Origin: Mycolicibacterium sp.
Lineage (GTDB): Bacteria > Actinomycetota > Actinomycetes > Mycobacteriales > Mycobacteriaceae
DNA length: 64,000 nucleotides
Reading direction: 5' to 3'
Assembly (NCBI RefSeq): GCF_016462545.1
Contig: NZ_JAEMTA010000014.1
Coordinates: 37,939 to 101,938, forward strand
Shown here: in pieces, positions 7,809-18,739 of the stretch
How positions within the stretch are numbered: the first letter of the stretch is position 1
Layout: the number at the start of each line of letters is the position of its first letter
The notes under the pieces: generated by a model
The model's input: only the letters and a program-made list of their open reading frames with translations
Databases searched by the model: none
Told to the model about the DNA's origin: nothing
Made by a program: the position numbers and the translations under genes

Positions 7809-10800
7809 GTGACTGCCTACCCCAAGCCGTCGAGCGGCTCGCCGAGCTTTCCCGACCTCGAAGTCGAAGTCCTGGACTACTGGGAGCGCGACGACACCTT
7901 TCGCGCCAGCATCGAACAGCGGGACGGCGCAGAGGAATACGTCTTCTACGACGGTCCACCGTTCGCCAACGGCCTACCGCACTACGGCCACCTCCTGACC
8001 GGGTATGTCAAGGACATCGTTCCGCGCTACCAGACGATGCGCGGACACAAGGTCGAGCGCCGGTTCGGCTGGGACACCCACGGCCTGCCCGCGGAATTGG
8101 AGGTGCAGCGCCAGCTCGGCATCACGGAGAAGTCGCAGATCGAAGACCTGGGCATCGACAAGTTCAACGAGGCCTGCCGGGCATCGGTGATGAAGTACTC
8201 GCAGGAATGGCGGGCCTACGTGACCCGTCAGGCGCGTTGGGTCGACTTCGACGACGACTACAAGACCCTCGACCTCGGCTACATGGAATCAGTGCTCTGG
8301 GCGTTCAAGCAGCTGTGGGACAAGGGCCTCGCCTACGAGGGCAACCGCGTCCTGCCGTACTGCTGGAACGACGAAACCCCGCTGTCCAGTCACGAACTGC
8401 GGATGGACGACGACGTCTACCAGAACCGGCAGGACCCCGCGCTCACGGTCGGGTTCCCGATCACGGCCGGAGCGGACCTGGTCGGAACCTACCTGCTGGT
8501 GTGGACGACGACGCCGTGGACCCTGCCGTCGAACCAGGCCGTCGCGGTCAACCCCGACGTCACCTACGTGCAGGTGCAGGGATCGGACGGCAGGCGCTAC
8601 CTCTTGGCCGAACCGCGGCTGGCGACCTACGCCAGAGAACTGGGCGAGGAGCCGACCGTGATCGGTTCCTACCTCGGTAGGGACCTTCTCGGCGTGCAGT
8701 ACGTCCCGCCATTTCCGTACTTCATGGACTCGCCCAACGCCTTTCGCGTGCTGCCCGGTGACTTCGTCACCATCGACGACGGCACCGGGATCGTGCACAT
8801 GGCGCCCGCCTACGGCGAGGACGACAAGGCCACCGCCGATGCAGCGGACATCACGGCCGTCACCCCGGTCGACTCCAAGGGCCGGTTCGACGGGACGGTG
8901 CCCGACTACGCCGGCCAACACGTCTTCGACGCCAACCCGCAGATCATCCGCGACCTGAAGAATCAGTCGGGGGCGGCAGCTGCCAATGGGGCTGTCCTGC
9001 TACGGCATGAGACCTATGACCACTCCTACCCGCACTGCTGGCGATGCCGGAATCCGCTGATCTACCGGGCGGTGTCGTCCTGGTTCATCAAGGTCACCGC
9101 GTTCCGCGAGCGCATGGTCGAACTCAACCAGGAGATCACCTGGTATCCCGAACACGTCAAGGATGGCCAGTTCGGCAAGTGGCTGTCCAACGCCCGCGAC
9201 TGGTCGGTGTCGCGAAACCGATACTGGGGCAGTCCCATTCCAGTGTGGAAGTCCGACGATCCGGCCCATCCGCGGATCGACGTCTACGGCAGCCTCGATG
9301 AGATCGAGCGCGACTTCGGCGTGCGCCCCGACGATCTGCACCGGCCGTTCATCGACGAACTGACGCGGCCGAATCCCGACGATCCCACCGGTCGGTCGAC
9401 GATGCGCCGCATCGAGGACGTGTTCGACGTCTGGTTCGATTCCGGGTCGATGCCCTATGCGCAGGTGCACTACCCGTTCGAGAACGTCGAATGGTTCGAC
9501 GGGCACAACCCCGCCGACTTCATCGTCGAGTACATCGGTCAGACCCGCGGCTGGTTCTACCTGCTGCACGTGTTGGCGACGGCGCTGTTCGACCGGCCGG
9601 CGTTCCGGACCTGCGTGTCCCACGGCATCGTGTTGGGCAGCGACGGGCAGAAGATGAGCAAGTCGCTGCGCAACTACCCGGACGTCACCGAGGTCTTCGA
9701 CAGGGACGGCTCGGACGCGATGCGCTGGTTCCTGATGGCGTCACCGATCCTGCGCGGCGGAAACCTGGTGGTCACCGAGCAGGGCATCCGCGAGGGCGTG
9801 CGTCAGGTGCTCTTGCCCTTCTGGAATGCCTACTCGTTCCTCGCGCTGTACGCCCCGGCGAAGGGGACCTGGCGCACGGATTCGACCAACGTCCTGGATC
9901 GCTACATCCTGGCGAAGCTCGCCGTGCTGCGCGACGACCTGACCGCTTCGCTGGACGTCTGCGACATCTCGGTGGCCTGCGAACAGCTGCGCCAGTTCAC
10001 CGAGGCGTTGACGAATTGGTATGTGCGACGGTCGCGTTCGCGTTTTTGGGACGAAGATCAGGAGGCGATCGACACCCTTCACACGGTGCTCGAGGTGACG
10101 GCGAGGCTGGCGGCGCCACTGCTTCCACTCATCGCGGAGGTGATCTGGAGGGGCGTGACCGACGGTCGCTCCGTACACCTCACCGACTGGCCGGCGGCCG
10201 CCGAGCTGCCCGCCGATCCCGCTCTGGTGGACGCCATGGACCAGGTTCGCGACGTGTGCTCGGTGGCGTCGTCGGTGCGCAAGGCCAAGAAGCTCCGCGT
10301 GCGGCTGCCGCTGCCGAAACTGACCGTGGCGGTGCAGGATCCGCAGGCCTTGCTCCCGTTCACCGATCTGATCGCCGATGAGCTCAACGTCAAGTCGGTC
10401 GAGCTCACCGACGACATCGACGCGTACGGGCGATTCGAGTTGGCGGTCAATGCGAAGGTGGCGGGTCCGAGACTGGGCAAGGACGTGCAGGCCGCGATCA
10501 AGGCCGTGAAGGCCGGCGAGGGCGTCGTCAACGACGACGGCACGCTCACCGCGGGACCCGCGACACTGCAACCCGCTGAATACACGTCGAAACTGGTTGC
10601 GGCGGAACCGGAGTGGACGGCTGCGTTGCCCGACGGTGCGGGCCTGGTGGTGCTCGACGGCACCCTCACCCCCGAGCTGGAGGCCGAGGGGTGGGCCAAG
10701 GACCGCATCCGTGAGCTTCAGGATCTGCGCAAGTCGTCGGGACTGGACGTCTCGGATCGAATCATCGTGACCATGTCCGTCCCTTCCGAGCGTCAGGACT

Positions 10801-10922
10801 GGGCCACCGCACATGCCGACATGATCGCGGGGGAGATCCTCGCCACCGGCTTCACGTTCGGCGATCCGATCGATGGTTCCGAGATCGGCGACGGCGTGAC
10901 GGTGTCGATCGTCAAGGCCTGA
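7809..10922 (+). CDS. ileS: Isoleucyl-tRNA synthetase
   Basis: Charges tRNA-Ile in the cytoplasm. The 1037-aa length and the sequence match the eukaryote-like type 2 IleS of mycobacteria, a form associated with natural mupirocin tolerance. The class I HIGH motif appears as HYGH (residues 58-61), KMSKS is at 615-619, and the CP1 editing domain contains [14 protein letters not shown] 7809 is chosen: it follows AGGAG by 10 nt and starts at the family N-terminus, whereas the frame open from 7716 would translate the T-box itself. Expression is controlled by the T-box upstream. It ends 9 bp from the convergent condensation-like gene. Confidence 0.97.
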   Translation: MTAYPKPSSGSPSFPDLEVEVLDYWERDDTFRASIEQRDGAEEYVFYDGPPFANGLPHYGHLLTGYVKDIVPRYQTMRGHKVERRFGWDTHGLPAELEVQRQLGITEKSQIEDLGIDKFNEACRASVMKYSQEWRAYVTRQARWVDFDDDYKTLDLGYMESVLWAFKQLWDKGLAYEGNRVLPYCWNDETPLSSHELRMDDDVYQNRQDPALTVGFPITAGADLVGTYLLVWTTTPWTLPSNQAVAVNPDVTYVQVQGSDGRRYLLAEPRLATYARELGEEPTVIGSYLGRDLLGVQYVPPFPYFMDSPNAFRVLPGDFVTIDDGTGIVHMAPAYGEDDKATADAADITAVTPVDSKGRFDGTVPDYAGQHVFDANPQIIRDLKNQSGAAAANGAVLLRHETYDHSYPHCWRCRNPLIYRAVSSWFIKVTAFRERMVELNQEITWYPEHVKDGQFGKWLSNARDWSVSRNRYWGSPIPVWKSDDPAHPRIDVYGSLDEIERDFGVRPDDLHRPFIDELTRPNPDDPTGRSTMRRIEDVFDVWFDSGSMPYAQVHYPFENVEWFDGHNPADFIVEYIGQTRGWFYLLHVLATALFDRPAFRTCVSHGIVLGSDGQKMSKSLRNYPDVTEVFDRDGSDAMRWFLMASPILRGGNLVVTEQGIREGVRQVLLPFWNAYSFLALYAPAKGTWRTDSTNVLDRYILAKLAVLRDDLTASLDVCDISVACEQLRQFTEALTNWYVRRSRSRFWDEDQEAIDTLHTVLEVTARLAAPLLPLIAEVIWRGVTDGRSVHLTDWPAAAELPADPALVDAMDQVRDVCSVASSVRKAKKLRVRLPLPKLTVAVQDPQALLPFTDLIADELNVKSVELTDDIDAYGRFELAVNAKVAGPRLGKDVQAAIKAVKAGEGVVNDDGTLTAGPATLQPAEYTSKLVAAEPEWTAALPDGAGLVVLDGTLTPELEAEGWAKDRIRELQDLRKSSGLDVSDRIIVTMSVPSERQDWATAHADMIAGEILATGFTFGDPIDGSEIGDGVTVSIVKA

Positions 10923-10931
10923 GGGGTCGGC

Positions 10932-12266
10932 TCATTCGACGGTTCCGGTCAGCTGCATGTCGGCGAGCGCGCGGCGCACCGACTCTCGGAGGGCCGTACG
11001 CGTATTCGTTCCGCCGACCACCCAGCAGCCGACGGTGACGAAGACTCGGCCGTGGATGCGCCCGCACCCCAGGAAGAGCATGCCGCCCATGCGGTCGAGG
11101 ACCTTCGTGGTGATCTTCGGTTCCAGCATCCGAACCGCGACGCGATCGGCCTCGCCGCCGTCCGGGCGGTTGAGTTCGGCGCCGAGTTCGCCAAGGTTCG
11201 AGCAGCCGATCGGGCTGCCGACCTGCTGCACCATGCCCTCGAGCCGCCGGACCAGGAAGGCCGGTGTCAACGGCACCAGCGCCAGCGGACCGAGGAGTTC
11301 GTTGGGCGTATCGGCGAGCGCCGTCAGCGCCTGCCGAAGATCCCGGCGCACGTCGGTGAGGTCGGTGGTGACCTTCGCGGGGTCCACCGTCACCGTCGTT
11401 GCCGTCAGCGCGTTGGCGCGGGTGTCACCCTCCTCGCGCTCGCTGACCGGCAGTGACACCCGGACCAGCCCGTCCTCGTCGACCCTGCCGATGATCTGGC
11501 CGAGTCGCGCCCCCAATCCGACGAAGAGCGAATTACTGCTTCCACCAAGGCTTCCCGCCCGCTGATCCCAGTGTTCGAGGTCGAAGAAGACGGTCGCGTT
11601 GGGCACCACCACCTCGGCGTCGGGGCCGCGGGTGCGGTTCTTGCCACCGGACTTGACCGACGTGGAGAGCCCCTCGCTCTCGGCGCGCGCCACGCGTACG
11701 GCAGAGACGACTGCCTTCGCCGTCGCGGGGATGTCGTGCCACGCCTGCTTGGCGTCCTCGCGAACCGCCTGCCGCCGCGTTCGCGCACCCGGTAACGGGT
11801 AGGCGAGATCGCGACCAGAGCCCCTCACGGCGTCGACGATGGCATCGATGATGGCCTTGGCGTCGCCCACGGAATGAGACACCACCAACGTCATCGCCGA
11901 GCCGCCGCCCGTCAAGGGTTGGACGCCCAGGTGCCACGACGGTCCGTGTTGCGGATCGATCGGCATCCGCAGCCGCTCGTCGGCCCACTCCCATACCTCC
12001 GCTCTAGGGCGGTCCACTGCCGCGATCTGAAGGTCCGGTGGTCCGGGGGCGGTGACCCACCGGTCCCGTCCGAAGGGAAGAACGGATCTCTCGATCTGTC
12101 GGCCGAGTAGGCCGAATCCGAGATTCGCGTGAAATCGGCGTAACCCGTCGATGTCGATCGCCCGGTCGTAGACCCACGTGAACTGGATCAGTGGCCCGCG
12201 GCCGAGGGCACGCAACGCAAGGAAGGAGCCCTGATCGATGTACGCGAGCGTGTTGTCCACCCGCAC
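10932..12266 (-). CDS. Condensation/acyltransferase-like protein
   Basis: A 444-aa cytoplasmic protein with the layout of Pap, WS/DGAT or NRPS condensation domains. The catalytic HHxxxDG motif is degenerate: SHSVGDA, with H131 and D135 kept and the first His replaced by Ser. The active-site His that matters most is the second, so activity is possible. The C-terminal half has the long GMLFLGCGRIHGRVFVTVGC strands seen in the second chloramphenicol-acetyltransferase-like lobe. GTG 12266 or GTG 12260 can serve as start. It follows a DUF2505 gene 46 bp upstream on the same strand. The substrate is unknown; lipid acylation is only a guess. Confidence 0.75.
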   Translation of the reverse strand: MRVDNTLAYIDQGSFLALRALGRGPLIQFTWVYDRAIDIDGLRRFHANLGFGLLGRQIERSVLPFGRDRWVTAPGPPDLQIAAVDRPRAEVWEWADERLRMPIDPQHGPSWHLGVQPLTGGGSAMTLVVSHSVGDAKAIIDAIVDAVRGSGRDLAYPLPGARTRRQAVREDAKQAWHDIPATAKAVVSAVRVARAESEGLSTSVKSGGKNRTRGPDAEVVVPNATVFFDLEHWDQRAGSLGGSSNSLFVGLGARLGQIIGRVDEDGLVRVSLPVSEREEGDTRANALTATTVTVDPAKVTTDLTDVRRDLRQALTALADTPNELLGPLALVPLTPAFLVRRLEGMVQQVGSPIGCSNLGELGAELNRPDGGEADRVAVRMLEPKITTKVLDRMGGMLFLGCGRIHGRVFVTVGCWVVGGTNTRTALRESVRRALADMQLTGTVE

Positions 12267-12312
12267 ATGTTATGCATTGCGCCACAAGGCATCAACGTGC
12301 CGCGGCGGTCGC

Positions 12313-12819
12313 TCAGGGATTCTCGGCCAACCAAGAATCGGTGACGCGCACGATGTCGACGATGCCGTTGGCGAGCAGACCGGCGACGAAGCGGGCGATC
12401 GTGCCGCCGATGAGCGGGACGTTGACGTTCACCGTCGCCGTGCCCGTTAGTCGGGTACCGGGATCGGAGGGGATCAGGTCCACGGCGCCGCGTCCGGACA
12501 TGGGCGTCCGCAGCGCATCGACGGTGATGTCACCGCGCACGTTGCCCCCGTCGGCGGCGGACCACCGCTCGCTCTGAACGACGACCAGATTGGCCAGTCG
12601 CAACCGCCGCAACGGATCGGGGAGTTGGTCACCGCCGAACCGCATCGTCATCGACACGCTGGTGATGCCCGCCGCATCGGTGACGAGAGTGTCCAGTGTC
12701 GGTGAACTGCCCTCGAATGCATGCAGCCTGGCGTGCCAGTAGGCCTCGTCCTGAAATGCGAATCTGATGCTGTCCAGAGAGTGTTCGGACTCTGCGGTCA
12801 GATCCAGAGAGCGCGCCAC
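12313..12819 (-). CDS. DUF2505 domain protein
   Basis: A 168-aa protein matching the actinobacterial DUF2505 family, related to the START/SRPBCC fold. Typical features are the N-terminal FAFQDEAYWHARLHAF, the middle TMRFGGDQLPDPLRR and the C-terminal NVPLIGGTIARFVAGLLANG. It has no signal peptide or membrane helix. GTG 12819 is the only reasonable start. Such proteins may bind lipids, but this is inference. It is upstream of the condensation-like gene on the same strand and may be cotranscribed. Confidence 0.78.
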   Translation of the reverse strand: MARSLDLTAESEHSLDSIRFAFQDEAYWHARLHAFEGSSPTLDTLVTDAAGITSVSMTMRFGGDQLPDPLRRLRLANLVVVQSERWSAADGGNVRGDITVDALRTPMSGRGAVDLIPSDPGTRLTGTATVNVNVPLIGGTIARFVAGLLANGIVDIVRVTDSWLAENP

Positions 12820-12906
12820 GATGAGGCACGTTACAGGTGAGCGCCACGTACTGCGCTCTGGCTAACCAATCACGAATTCACGAGTCGGCGCCAAATTCCC
12901 CGGGTC

Positions 12907-13485
12907 TCAGATGAACGGAATTCCGGGTGTCAGGTCCGGTGGCGGTGGAAGTCCGAGAGGATTCAGCGGATTGATCGCCGGCAGCGACGGAAGTTGCGGG
13001 GCGGGCAGTGCGGCGAGGTTCGGGACCGCGGATGCGGCAGCGGCTGCCCCCGCGGCTGCCGCCGCGGGTGCCGCCAGTCCACCGATCTGTGGCTGCAGGG
13101 CAAAGTTGAGGTTGGGCACCAAGCCCAGACCGACGCTCGGGAGCACCACATCGGGCAGGTTCACGGTGGCGAGCGACGGAATTCCTCCAGGCAGACCGCC
13201 CAAACCACCAGCACCGCCGGCCAACGACGGTGGGGGTGGCAAGGCCATCAACTGCTTGCTGATCCCGGCAACCAGGTCGACGCACTGCCCGTTCTGTTCG
13301 TCCACGACGGTGCCGTCCGGGCAGTTGAGCCCCTTGGGCGCGGGACCGCACGAGTCGGCGCCGTCGGCGCACGGGTCGGCGTGGCCGACGGCGGGCATCG
13401 CCACCGTGGCCATGGCCAGCGGAGCAAGGGTCAGAGCCGAACCGGACACCAGCGTGATCAGAACGCGTTTGAATTGGACGGTCAT
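12907..13485 (-). CDS. Secreted Pro/Ala/Gly-rich protein
   Basis: A 192-aa exported protein of unknown function. Residues 1-36 form a Sec signal peptide (basic VQFKRVLI, hydrophobic core, VGHADP as a typical mycobacterial A-x-A-like cleavage region). Mature residues 38-68 hold four cysteines (CADGADSC and CPDGTVVDEQNGQC) that could form two disulfides outside the cell. The rest is low complexity, with PPPP, alanine runs and Gly/Leu-rich stretches. ATG 13485 has AAAGGGA 7 nt upstream. It is transcribed alone from a 128-bp upstream gap. Similar proteins occur in mycobacteria without assigned roles. Confidence 0.75.
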   Translation of the reverse strand: MTVQFKRVLITLVSGSALTLAPLAMATVAMPAVGHADPCADGADSCGPAPKGLNCPDGTVVDEQNGQCVDLVAGISKQLMALPPPPSLAGGAGGLGGLPGGIPSLATVNLPDVVLPSVGLGLVPNLNFALQPQIGGLAAPAAAAAGAAAAASAVPNLAALPAPQLPSLPAINPLNPLGLPPPPDLTPGIPFI

Positions 13486-13613
13486 GAAAATCCCTTTGAG
13501 AAATTAGCAAGCAAAGTATGAGCCGAACCGAGTGTAGACAATTGTTCGAGCAGTGCCCACCGCACTGACAATTCATGCAGTAAGAATCTTTTCGCCGACG
13601 GTCCGACCGGTGG

Positions 13614-13829
13614 TCAGGCGCGTGACACCCGGGCGGACGACGTTCCGATCGACACCGTGTCGCCGGCGCGAAGCTGGCGTCCGCGCCGGAGTTCGACCTC
13701 GCCGTTGACGGTGACCTCGCCGGCGGCGATGGCCGCCTTGGCGTCGGAACCACTGTCGATGAGCGATGCCAGCTTGAGGAACTGGCCCAATCGGATCGAC
13801 TCGTCGCCGATCGGCACGTCGTGAGCCAT
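13614..13829 (-). CDS. S4-domain RNA-binding protein (YbcJ/RqcP-like)
   Basis: A 71-aa protein that is little more than one S4 RNA-binding domain: IRLGQFLKLASLIDSGSDAKAAIAAGEVTVNGEVE followed by RRGRQLRAGDTV, the loop that contacts RNA. Family members bind rRNA or ribosome-associated tRNA. ATG 13829 is 32 bp from the divergent polymerase IV gene, so the two may share a promoter region. Confidence 0.82.
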   Translation of the reverse strand: MAHDVPIGDESIRLGQFLKLASLIDSGSDAKAAIAAGEVTVNGEVELRRGRQLRAGDTVSIGTSSARVSRA

Positions 13830-13861
13830 GTTCGTCAGGCTAGCGCCCTAGCATCGCCACC

Positions 13862-15214
13862 ATGGAGGGACGCTGGGTCCTGCACTTCGACATGGACGCG
13901 TTCTTCGCCTCCGTCGAGCAATTGACGCGACCGACGCTGCGCCGACGACCCGTGCTGGTCGGCGGACTCGGCGGACGGGGCGTCGTCGCGGGTGCCAGCT
14001 ACGAGTCGCGCGTATTCGGCGCCAGGTCGGCGATGCCGATGCATCAGGCGCGTCGTCTGGTCGGCCCGGCCGCGGTGGTGTTGCCGCCGCGCGGGGTCGT
14101 CTACGGGGTCGCGAGCGGAAGGGTCCTCGACGCCGTCCGCTCGATGGTCCCGGTGCTCGAGCAGCTGTCCTTCGACGAGGCGTTCGGCGAGCCTGCCGAA
14201 CTCGTCGGAGCAGATGCCGAGGACGTCGTGCGGTTTTGTGAGGAGTTGCGCGCTCACGTCCTCTACGAGACCGGTCTGATCGCCTCCGTCGGCGCCGGTT
14301 CGGGCAAGCAGCTCGCCAAGATCGCCTCGGGACTCGCCAAACCCGACGGCATCCGAGTCGTGAGACGCGACGAGGAAGGCACGCTTCTCGCCGCCCTGCC
14401 GGTCCGCAGATTGTGGGGCATCGGGCCCGTTGCCGAGGAGAAGCTGCATCGGCTGGGAATCGACACCGTGGGAGCCCTGGCGGCACTGAGCGGTTCCGAG
14501 GTGGCCGACATCCTCGGTGCCACGCTCGGGCCGGCGTTGCATCTGCTGGCGCAGGGGATCGACGACAGGCCGGTCGCGGAACGGTTGGGCGCCAAGCAGA
14601 TTAGCGCCGAATCGACGTTCGCGGAGGATCTCCGAACCCTCGATCAGCTGCGCGATGCCACGGGTCCGATCGGCGAGCATGCCCATCGGCGGTTGGAACG
14701 CGACGGCCGTGGCGCGCGCACCGTCACCGTCAAACTCAAGAAGTCCGACATGAGCACGCTGACGCGGTCCGCGACCCTTCCCTACGCCACGGCCGACGCG
14801 GCCACGCTGATCGGTACGGCACGAAGGCTGCTGCTCGATCCCGTGGAGATCGGGCCCGTGCGGCTGATCGGCGTGGGGTTCTCTGGATTGTCCGACGTCC
14901 TGCAGGAGTCGTTGTTCCCTGATCTCGACCAGACTTTGGAGGCATCGGACAGCCATCAGATCGATCCGGTCGTCGCGCCCGCCGACCCCGCCTCGGCATG
15001 GCGCATCGGGGACGACGTCACACACCGCAGCCTGGGGCACGGCTGGGTGCAGGGCGCCGGGCACGGCGTCATGACAGTGCGCTTCGAGACCCGCGCCAGC
15101 GGTCCGGGACTGGCGCACACGCTGCCGCACGACAGCCCGGACGTGACACGGGCGAATCCGGTGGACAGCCTCGACTGGCCGGACTACGTGGCCGCGTTGG
15201 TCGGATCCGAGTGA
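13862..15214 (+). CDS. dinX: DNA polymerase IV, Y family (DinB1/DinX)
   Basis: Error-prone translesion polymerase, 450 aa, orthologous to Rv1537 by sequence and by place next to ileS and ansA. The palm has [11 protein letters not shown] (metal-binding Asp, aromatic steric gate) and the catalytic acid pair in LSFDEAF. The little-finger domain ends in [10 protein letters not shown], a probable beta-clamp-binding motif. The last 90 residues after the clamp motif ([22 protein letters not shown]) form an extra domain typical of the mycobacterial DinB1 group. ATG 13862 follows the gene-free spacer directly; no SOS box is visible in the 32-bp gap. Confidence 0.94.
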   Translation: MEGRWVLHFDMDAFFASVEQLTRPTLRRRPVLVGGLGGRGVVAGASYESRVFGARSAMPMHQARRLVGPAAVVLPPRGVVYGVASGRVLDAVRSMVPVLEQLSFDEAFGEPAELVGADAEDVVRFCEELRAHVLYETGLIASVGAGSGKQLAKIASGLAKPDGIRVVRRDEEGTLLAALPVRRLWGIGPVAEEKLHRLGIDTVGALAALSGSEVADILGATLGPALHLLAQGIDDRPVAERLGAKQISAESTFAEDLRTLDQLRDATGPIGEHAHRRLERDGRGARTVTVKLKKSDMSTLTRSATLPYATADAATLIGTARRLLLDPVEIGPVRLIGVGFSGLSDVLQESLFPDLDQTLEASDSHQIDPVVAPADPASAWRIGDDVTHRSLGHGWVQGAGHGVMTVRFETRASGPGLAHTLPHDSPDVTRANPVDSLDWPDYVAALVGSE

Positions 15215-15258
15215 GCGGTCGAAAGTATCTCCTTCAGAAGGCTTTTCACCTCGTCCGG

Positions 15259-16191
15259 CTAATCGGGATCGGCCCATCTCGCGAAGACGTCGGCGACGGA
15301 TTCACCCGCGGCCAACGCCGCCATCAGGAGGACTCGGGCCTGCGGTGGAGCCAGGCGCGGCGCCACCACGGCACCGGCGTCGACCAGCATGCGCCCTGGC
15401 CCGTAGCCGACCGTGACGCGCGCTCCCGGAACTCGGGTCGAGAGCACCACCTCGACGCCCGCGGCGCACGCTCGCCCGACGCCGTCGATGACTGCGGCAC
15501 TGGCGTTTCCGGAGCCGAGGCACTCGAGCACCAGGCCCGCGGCGCCCGCGGCGACGCAGGCATCGAGGGCCACCGCATCGCTGCCCGCATAGGTCGCCAC
15601 GACGTCGACCCGGGGTGCTCGCGCGGCACTCAGCCCGCCGAAGGAGCCCAACGGACCGAGCCGCCTCGTCGTCGGGCTCACCTCGACGCCCACGAAACCC
15701 GTGCCGGTCTTACTCAGCCCGAGCGGGTACCAGACAGTGCCCCCGAGGGTGACCGCCACTCCGATCCGATGGGCGTCCGGACTCGTGGCCAGGATGATCG
15801 CGTCGTGAAGGTTCGACGGACCGTCGGCCGTCGTGGAGTCGGCGCTGCGCATGGCCCCGGTCAGCACGACGGGGACCTCACCCTGATACGTCAGCTCGAG
15901 CCACAGCGCCGTTTCCTCCATCGTGTCGGTGCCATGGGTGATGACGACGCCTCGCGCACCGGCGCGCGCCGCCGATCCGATCGCCGCGTTCATCCGGTCC
16001 CAGTCGGCGGGGACGAGTTGCGAACTGTCCACCGCCATGAGGTCGACCACCTCGACGTCCGCGTCCACGTGCAGACCCGCTACGAGGTCGTCGCCGGTCC
16101 GGGTCGGGCGCGCGACGCCGTCGGCTCCGGTGCTCGTCGCGATGGTGCCACCGGTGGTGATGACGACGACGCGCGCGCACGCTTGGCTCAT
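15259..16191 (-). CDS. ansA: L-asparaginase
   Basis: Hydrolyses asparagine to aspartate and ammonia; orthologue of Rv1538c. The 310-aa protein starts [19 protein letters not shown], where the first catalytic Thr lies in TGGTIAT, and [15 protein letters not shown] holds the second active-site Thr-Asp pair. ATG 16191 is preferred because the family begins at this strand and an AACAAT box lies about 7 nt upstream; ATG 16209 and 16248 are open alternatives, the latter overlapping the divergent lspA start. No signal peptide is seen. Confidence 0.92.
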   Translation of the reverse strand: MSQACARVVVITTGGTIATSTGADGVARPTRTGDDLVAGLHVDADVEVVDLMAVDSSQLVPADWDRMNAAIGSAARAGARGVVITHGTDTMEETALWLELTYQGEVPVVLTGAMRSADSTTADGPSNLHDAIILATSPDAHRIGVAVTLGGTVWYPLGLSKTGTGFVGVEVSPTTRRLGPLGSFGGLSAARAPRVDVVATYAGSDAVALDACVAAGAAGLVLECLGSGNASAAVIDGVGRACAAGVEVVLSTRVPGARVTVGYGPGRMLVDAGAVVAPRLAPPQARVLLMAALAAGESVADVFARWADPD

Positions 16192-16197
16192 GCGGCG

Positions 16198-16226
16198 ATT
16201 GTTCACCATGGACGCTTTGGGATGAT
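16198..16226. promoter_or_regulatory. Divergent leaderless promoters of ansA and lspA
   Basis: On the plus strand GATGAT (16221-16226) ends 7 nt before the lspA GTG at 16233. On the minus strand AACAAT (16203-16198) ends 7 nt before the ansA ATG at 16191. Both genes could thus be transcribed from their first codon, back to back within about 40 bp. This rests on spacing alone. Confidence 0.4.
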
Positions 16227-16232
16227 GGTCGA

Positions 16233-16850
16233 GTGACTGACGAATCAACGGGGTCGGCCGAGCCCGTGACTGCGGGCGACGACACCGATCCGCCGCCGCC
16301 GCGGCGCCGACTGCGCCTGTTGCTCTCGGTCGCTGCGGTCGTCCTGCTGCTGGACGTGGTAACCAAGGTGCTGGCGGTCAAACTCCTCACGCCGCAGCAG
16401 CCGGTATCCATCATCGGCGACACCGTGACCTGGACATTGGTGCGCAATTCCGGTGCCGCGTTCTCGATGGGCACCAGCTATACCTGGGTCCTCACCCTGG
16501 TCGCGACGGGTGTCGTCATAGGGATCATCTGGATGGGGAGGCGACTGGTATCGCCGTGGTGGGCGCTGGGCCTCGGCATGATCCTCGGCGGTGCTCTGGG
16601 CAACCTCGTCGATCGCTTCTTCCGATCGCCGGGCCCGCTGCGCGGGCACGTCGTCGACTTTCTGTCCATCGGGTGGTGGCCGGTGTTCAACGTCGCGGAC
16701 CCGGCGGTGGTGGGCGGCGCGATCCTGCTGGTGGGGTTGTCGCTGTTCGGATTCGACTTCGACACCGACCGCAGGCGCACATCGGCCGACTCCACTGAAT
16801 CCGCCCCCACCGGCGCCGAGGCAGTCGAAGCCGATACCGAGCGCGACTGA
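16233..16850 (+). CDS. lspA: Lipoprotein signal peptidase (signal peptidase II)
   Basis: Membrane aspartyl protease that removes signal peptides from prolipoproteins after Lgt has acted; Rv1539 orthologue. Four transmembrane helices are visible. The catalytic aspartates are D127 (GNLVDRFF) and D156 (FNVADP), and NSGAAFS (72-78) is the conserved loop. At 205 aa it has acidic extensions at both ends (about 25 and 35 residues), usual in mycobacteria. GTG 16233. Its TGA overlaps the ATG of the pseudouridine synthase gene (TGATG). Confidence 0.96.
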   Translation: MTDESTGSAEPVTAGDDTDPPPPRRRLRLLLSVAAVVLLLDVVTKVLAVKLLTPQQPVSIIGDTVTWTLVRNSGAAFSMGTSYTWVLTLVATGVVIGIIWMGRRLVSPWWALGLGMILGGALGNLVDRFFRSPGPLRGHVVDFLSIGWWPVFNVADPAVVGGAILLVGLSLFGFDFDTDRRRTSADSTESAPTGAEAVEADTERD

Positions 16851-17779
16851 TGACCACCCGGTCGATGCCGGTTCCGGAGGGACTCGCGGGCATGCGGGTG
16901 GACGCCGGGCTGGCGCGGCTGCTCGGCCTGTCCAGGACCGCGGCTGCGACATTGGCCGAGGACGGCGGCGTCGACCTCGACGGAGCTCCGGTGGGCAAGT
17001 CCGAACGACTGGTCGCGGGAGCCTGGCTCGAGGTGCGACTTCCCGAACCCCCTGCACCACTGGATAATCCGGCCGTAGACATCGAGGGCATGTCGATCCT
17101 GTACGCCGATGACGACGTCGTCGCGGTCGACAAGCCCGCGGGGGTCGCCGCCCACGCGTCAGTCGGATGGAGCGGCCCGACGGTGCTGGGCGGACTGGCC
17201 GCCGCCGGCTTCCGGATCACCACCTCGGGCGTGCCCGAGCGCAAGGGCATCGTGCAGCGGCTCGATGTCGGAACCTCGGGCGTCATGGTGGTGGCGATCT
17301 CCGAACGGGCGTACACCGTGTTGAAGCGAGCGTTCAAGGAGCGCACCGTCGACAAGCGCTACAGCGCGCTGGTGCAAGGCCATCCCGATCCGTCCAGCGG
17401 CACCATCGAAGCGCCCATCGGGCGTCATCGGAGCAACGACTGGAAGTTCGCGGTCGCCGAAGGCGGGCGGCACAGCGTGACGCACTACGACACCGTGGAG
17501 GCGTTCGCCGCCGCCAGCCTGCTCGACGTGCACCTGGAGACCGGCCGCACCCATCAGATCAGGGTCCACTTCTCCGCGCTGCATCATCCGTGCTGCGGCG
17601 ACCTGACCTATGGTGCCGATCCGACCCTGGCGAAGAGGCTTGGACTCGAACGTCAGTGGCTACACGCCCGCTACCTGTCCTTCGCCCATCCCGCGGACGG
17701 TCGCCGCGTGGAGATCACCAGTCCCTATCCGGCCGATCTCCAGCACGCCCTGGACGTGCTGCGGCACCACGAATCGTGA
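16850..17779 (+). CDS. RluD-family pseudouridine synthase
   Basis: Isomerises uridine to pseudouridine in RNA, probably 23S rRNA. The 309-aa protein has an N-terminal S4 domain (residues 13-65, with [20 protein letters not shown]) and the RluA/D catalytic domain with Asp in [22 protein letters not shown] and [10 protein letters not shown] are the other family motifs. It corresponds to Rv1540, next to lspA as in Escherichia coli relatives. Its ATG overlaps the lspA stop, and its own stop overlaps the GTG of the next gene, so the three form an operon. Confidence 0.93.
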   Translation: MTTRSMPVPEGLAGMRVDAGLARLLGLSRTAAATLAEDGGVDLDGAPVGKSERLVAGAWLEVRLPEPPAPLDNPAVDIEGMSILYADDDVVAVDKPAGVAAHASVGWSGPTVLGGLAAAGFRITTSGVPERKGIVQRLDVGTSGVMVVAISERAYTVLKRAFKERTVDKRYSALVQGHPDPSSGTIEAPIGRHRSNDWKFAVAEGGRHSVTHYDTVEAFAAASLLDVHLETGRTHQIRVHFSALHHPCCGDLTYGADPTLAKRLGLERQWLHARYLSFAHPADGRRVEITSPYPADLQHALDVLRHHES

Positions 17780-18714
17780 CCGGTACGCCGGACGCCGATT
17801 CCCGTCGCAGGACCGGCGTGCTGGCCGGCGTCGGCGCTTTCGTCTGGTGGGGCCTGTGTCCGGGCTTCTTCCCACTGTTGCTTCCCGCGGGCTCGCTAGA
17901 GGTGCTGGCGCATCGGATCGTGTGGAGTGCGCTCACCCTGTTCCTGGTGCTCGTCGTCGCGCGGCGTCTCGGCGATCTACGCAGGCTCAGCGGCCGCACG
18001 TGGCTTCTGCTGTTGGTGGCGTCGGCACTGATCTCGGTCAACTGGGGCATCTACATCTGGGCGGCGACCAACGGGCACGTCGTCGATGCGGCGTTGGGCT
18101 ACTTCATCAATCCACTCGTGACGGTGGCGCTCGGCGTGCTCGTCTTCCGGGAGCGCATCGGGCGGTGGCAGTCGGTGGCGTTGGCCCTTGCCGTGATCGC
18201 GGTGGTGATCCTGACCGCAGAGGTGGGTGCGCCGCCATATGTCGCCGTCGGGCTTGCCGCGTCCTTCGCGCTCTACGGGCTGGTCAAGAAGGTGGTGGTG
18301 GCGGATCCGCGGGTCAGCGTCGCCGTCGAGACGTTCCTGGCGCTGCCGCTGGCAGGCGGATACCTGATCACTCTGCAGATCCTCGGTCACGGCCACTTCC
18401 TCGGCTTCGGGACGGGTCACACCGTCTTGCTGATGTTGGCCGGCCCGGTGACCGCGGTGCCGTTGCTGCTCTTCGCCGCAGGGGCGCAGCGTTTGCCGCT
18501 GATCACCATGGGGTTGTTGTTCTACCTCAATCCGGCGCTGCAGATGGCGTGGGGCGTACTGATCGGACACGAGCCGATGCCGACGGGTCGGTGGGTTGGT
18601 TTCGCCTTGATCTGGGTCGCCCTCGCCGTGATGACCGCTGGCTCGCTGCGGCGAAGGACGACGACGAGTGCGGAGAGTGTCGAAACGGCCGCACCTGAAT
18701 CGTCATCACGGTGA
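17776..18714 (+). CDS. RarD/EamA-family transporter
   Basis: A membrane protein of 312 aa with ten hydrophobic segments, in two EamA repeats. The N-terminus [21 protein letters not shown] and the segment [29 protein letters not shown] are characteristic of RarD proteins, part of the drug/metabolite transporter superfamily. GTG 17776 overlaps the previous stop as GTGA. The substrate is unknown; RarD has been linked to chloramphenicol sensitivity in other bacteria but without clear mechanism. Confidence 0.88.
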   Translation: MTGTPDADSRRRTGVLAGVGAFVWWGLCPGFFPLLLPAGSLEVLAHRIVWSALTLFLVLVVARRLGDLRRLSGRTWLLLLVASALISVNWGIYIWAATNGHVVDAALGYFINPLVTVALGVLVFRERIGRWQSVALALAVIAVVILTAEVGAPPYVAVGLAASFALYGLVKKVVVADPRVSVAVETFLALPLAGGYLITLQILGHGHFLGFGTGHTVLLMLAGPVTAVPLLLFAAGAQRLPLITMGLLFYLNPALQMAWGVLIGHEPMPTGRWVGFALIWVALAVMTAGSLRRRTTTSAESVETAAPESSSR

Positions 18715-18739
18715 CGACCCACGACCGGAGGACCGAACC

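Noticed and set aside
15229..15247. Possible terminator between the polymerase IV and asparaginase genes (CCTT/AAGG followed by TTTT)
   Set aside because: Only a 4-bp stem with a 3-nt loop, too weak to call.
13835..15277. A 480-codon minus-strand frame opposite the DNA polymerase IV gene
   Set aside because: Antisense frame typical of high-GC DNA; composition rich in Arg, His, Gly and Gln and no domain, while the plus-strand gene is unmistakable.
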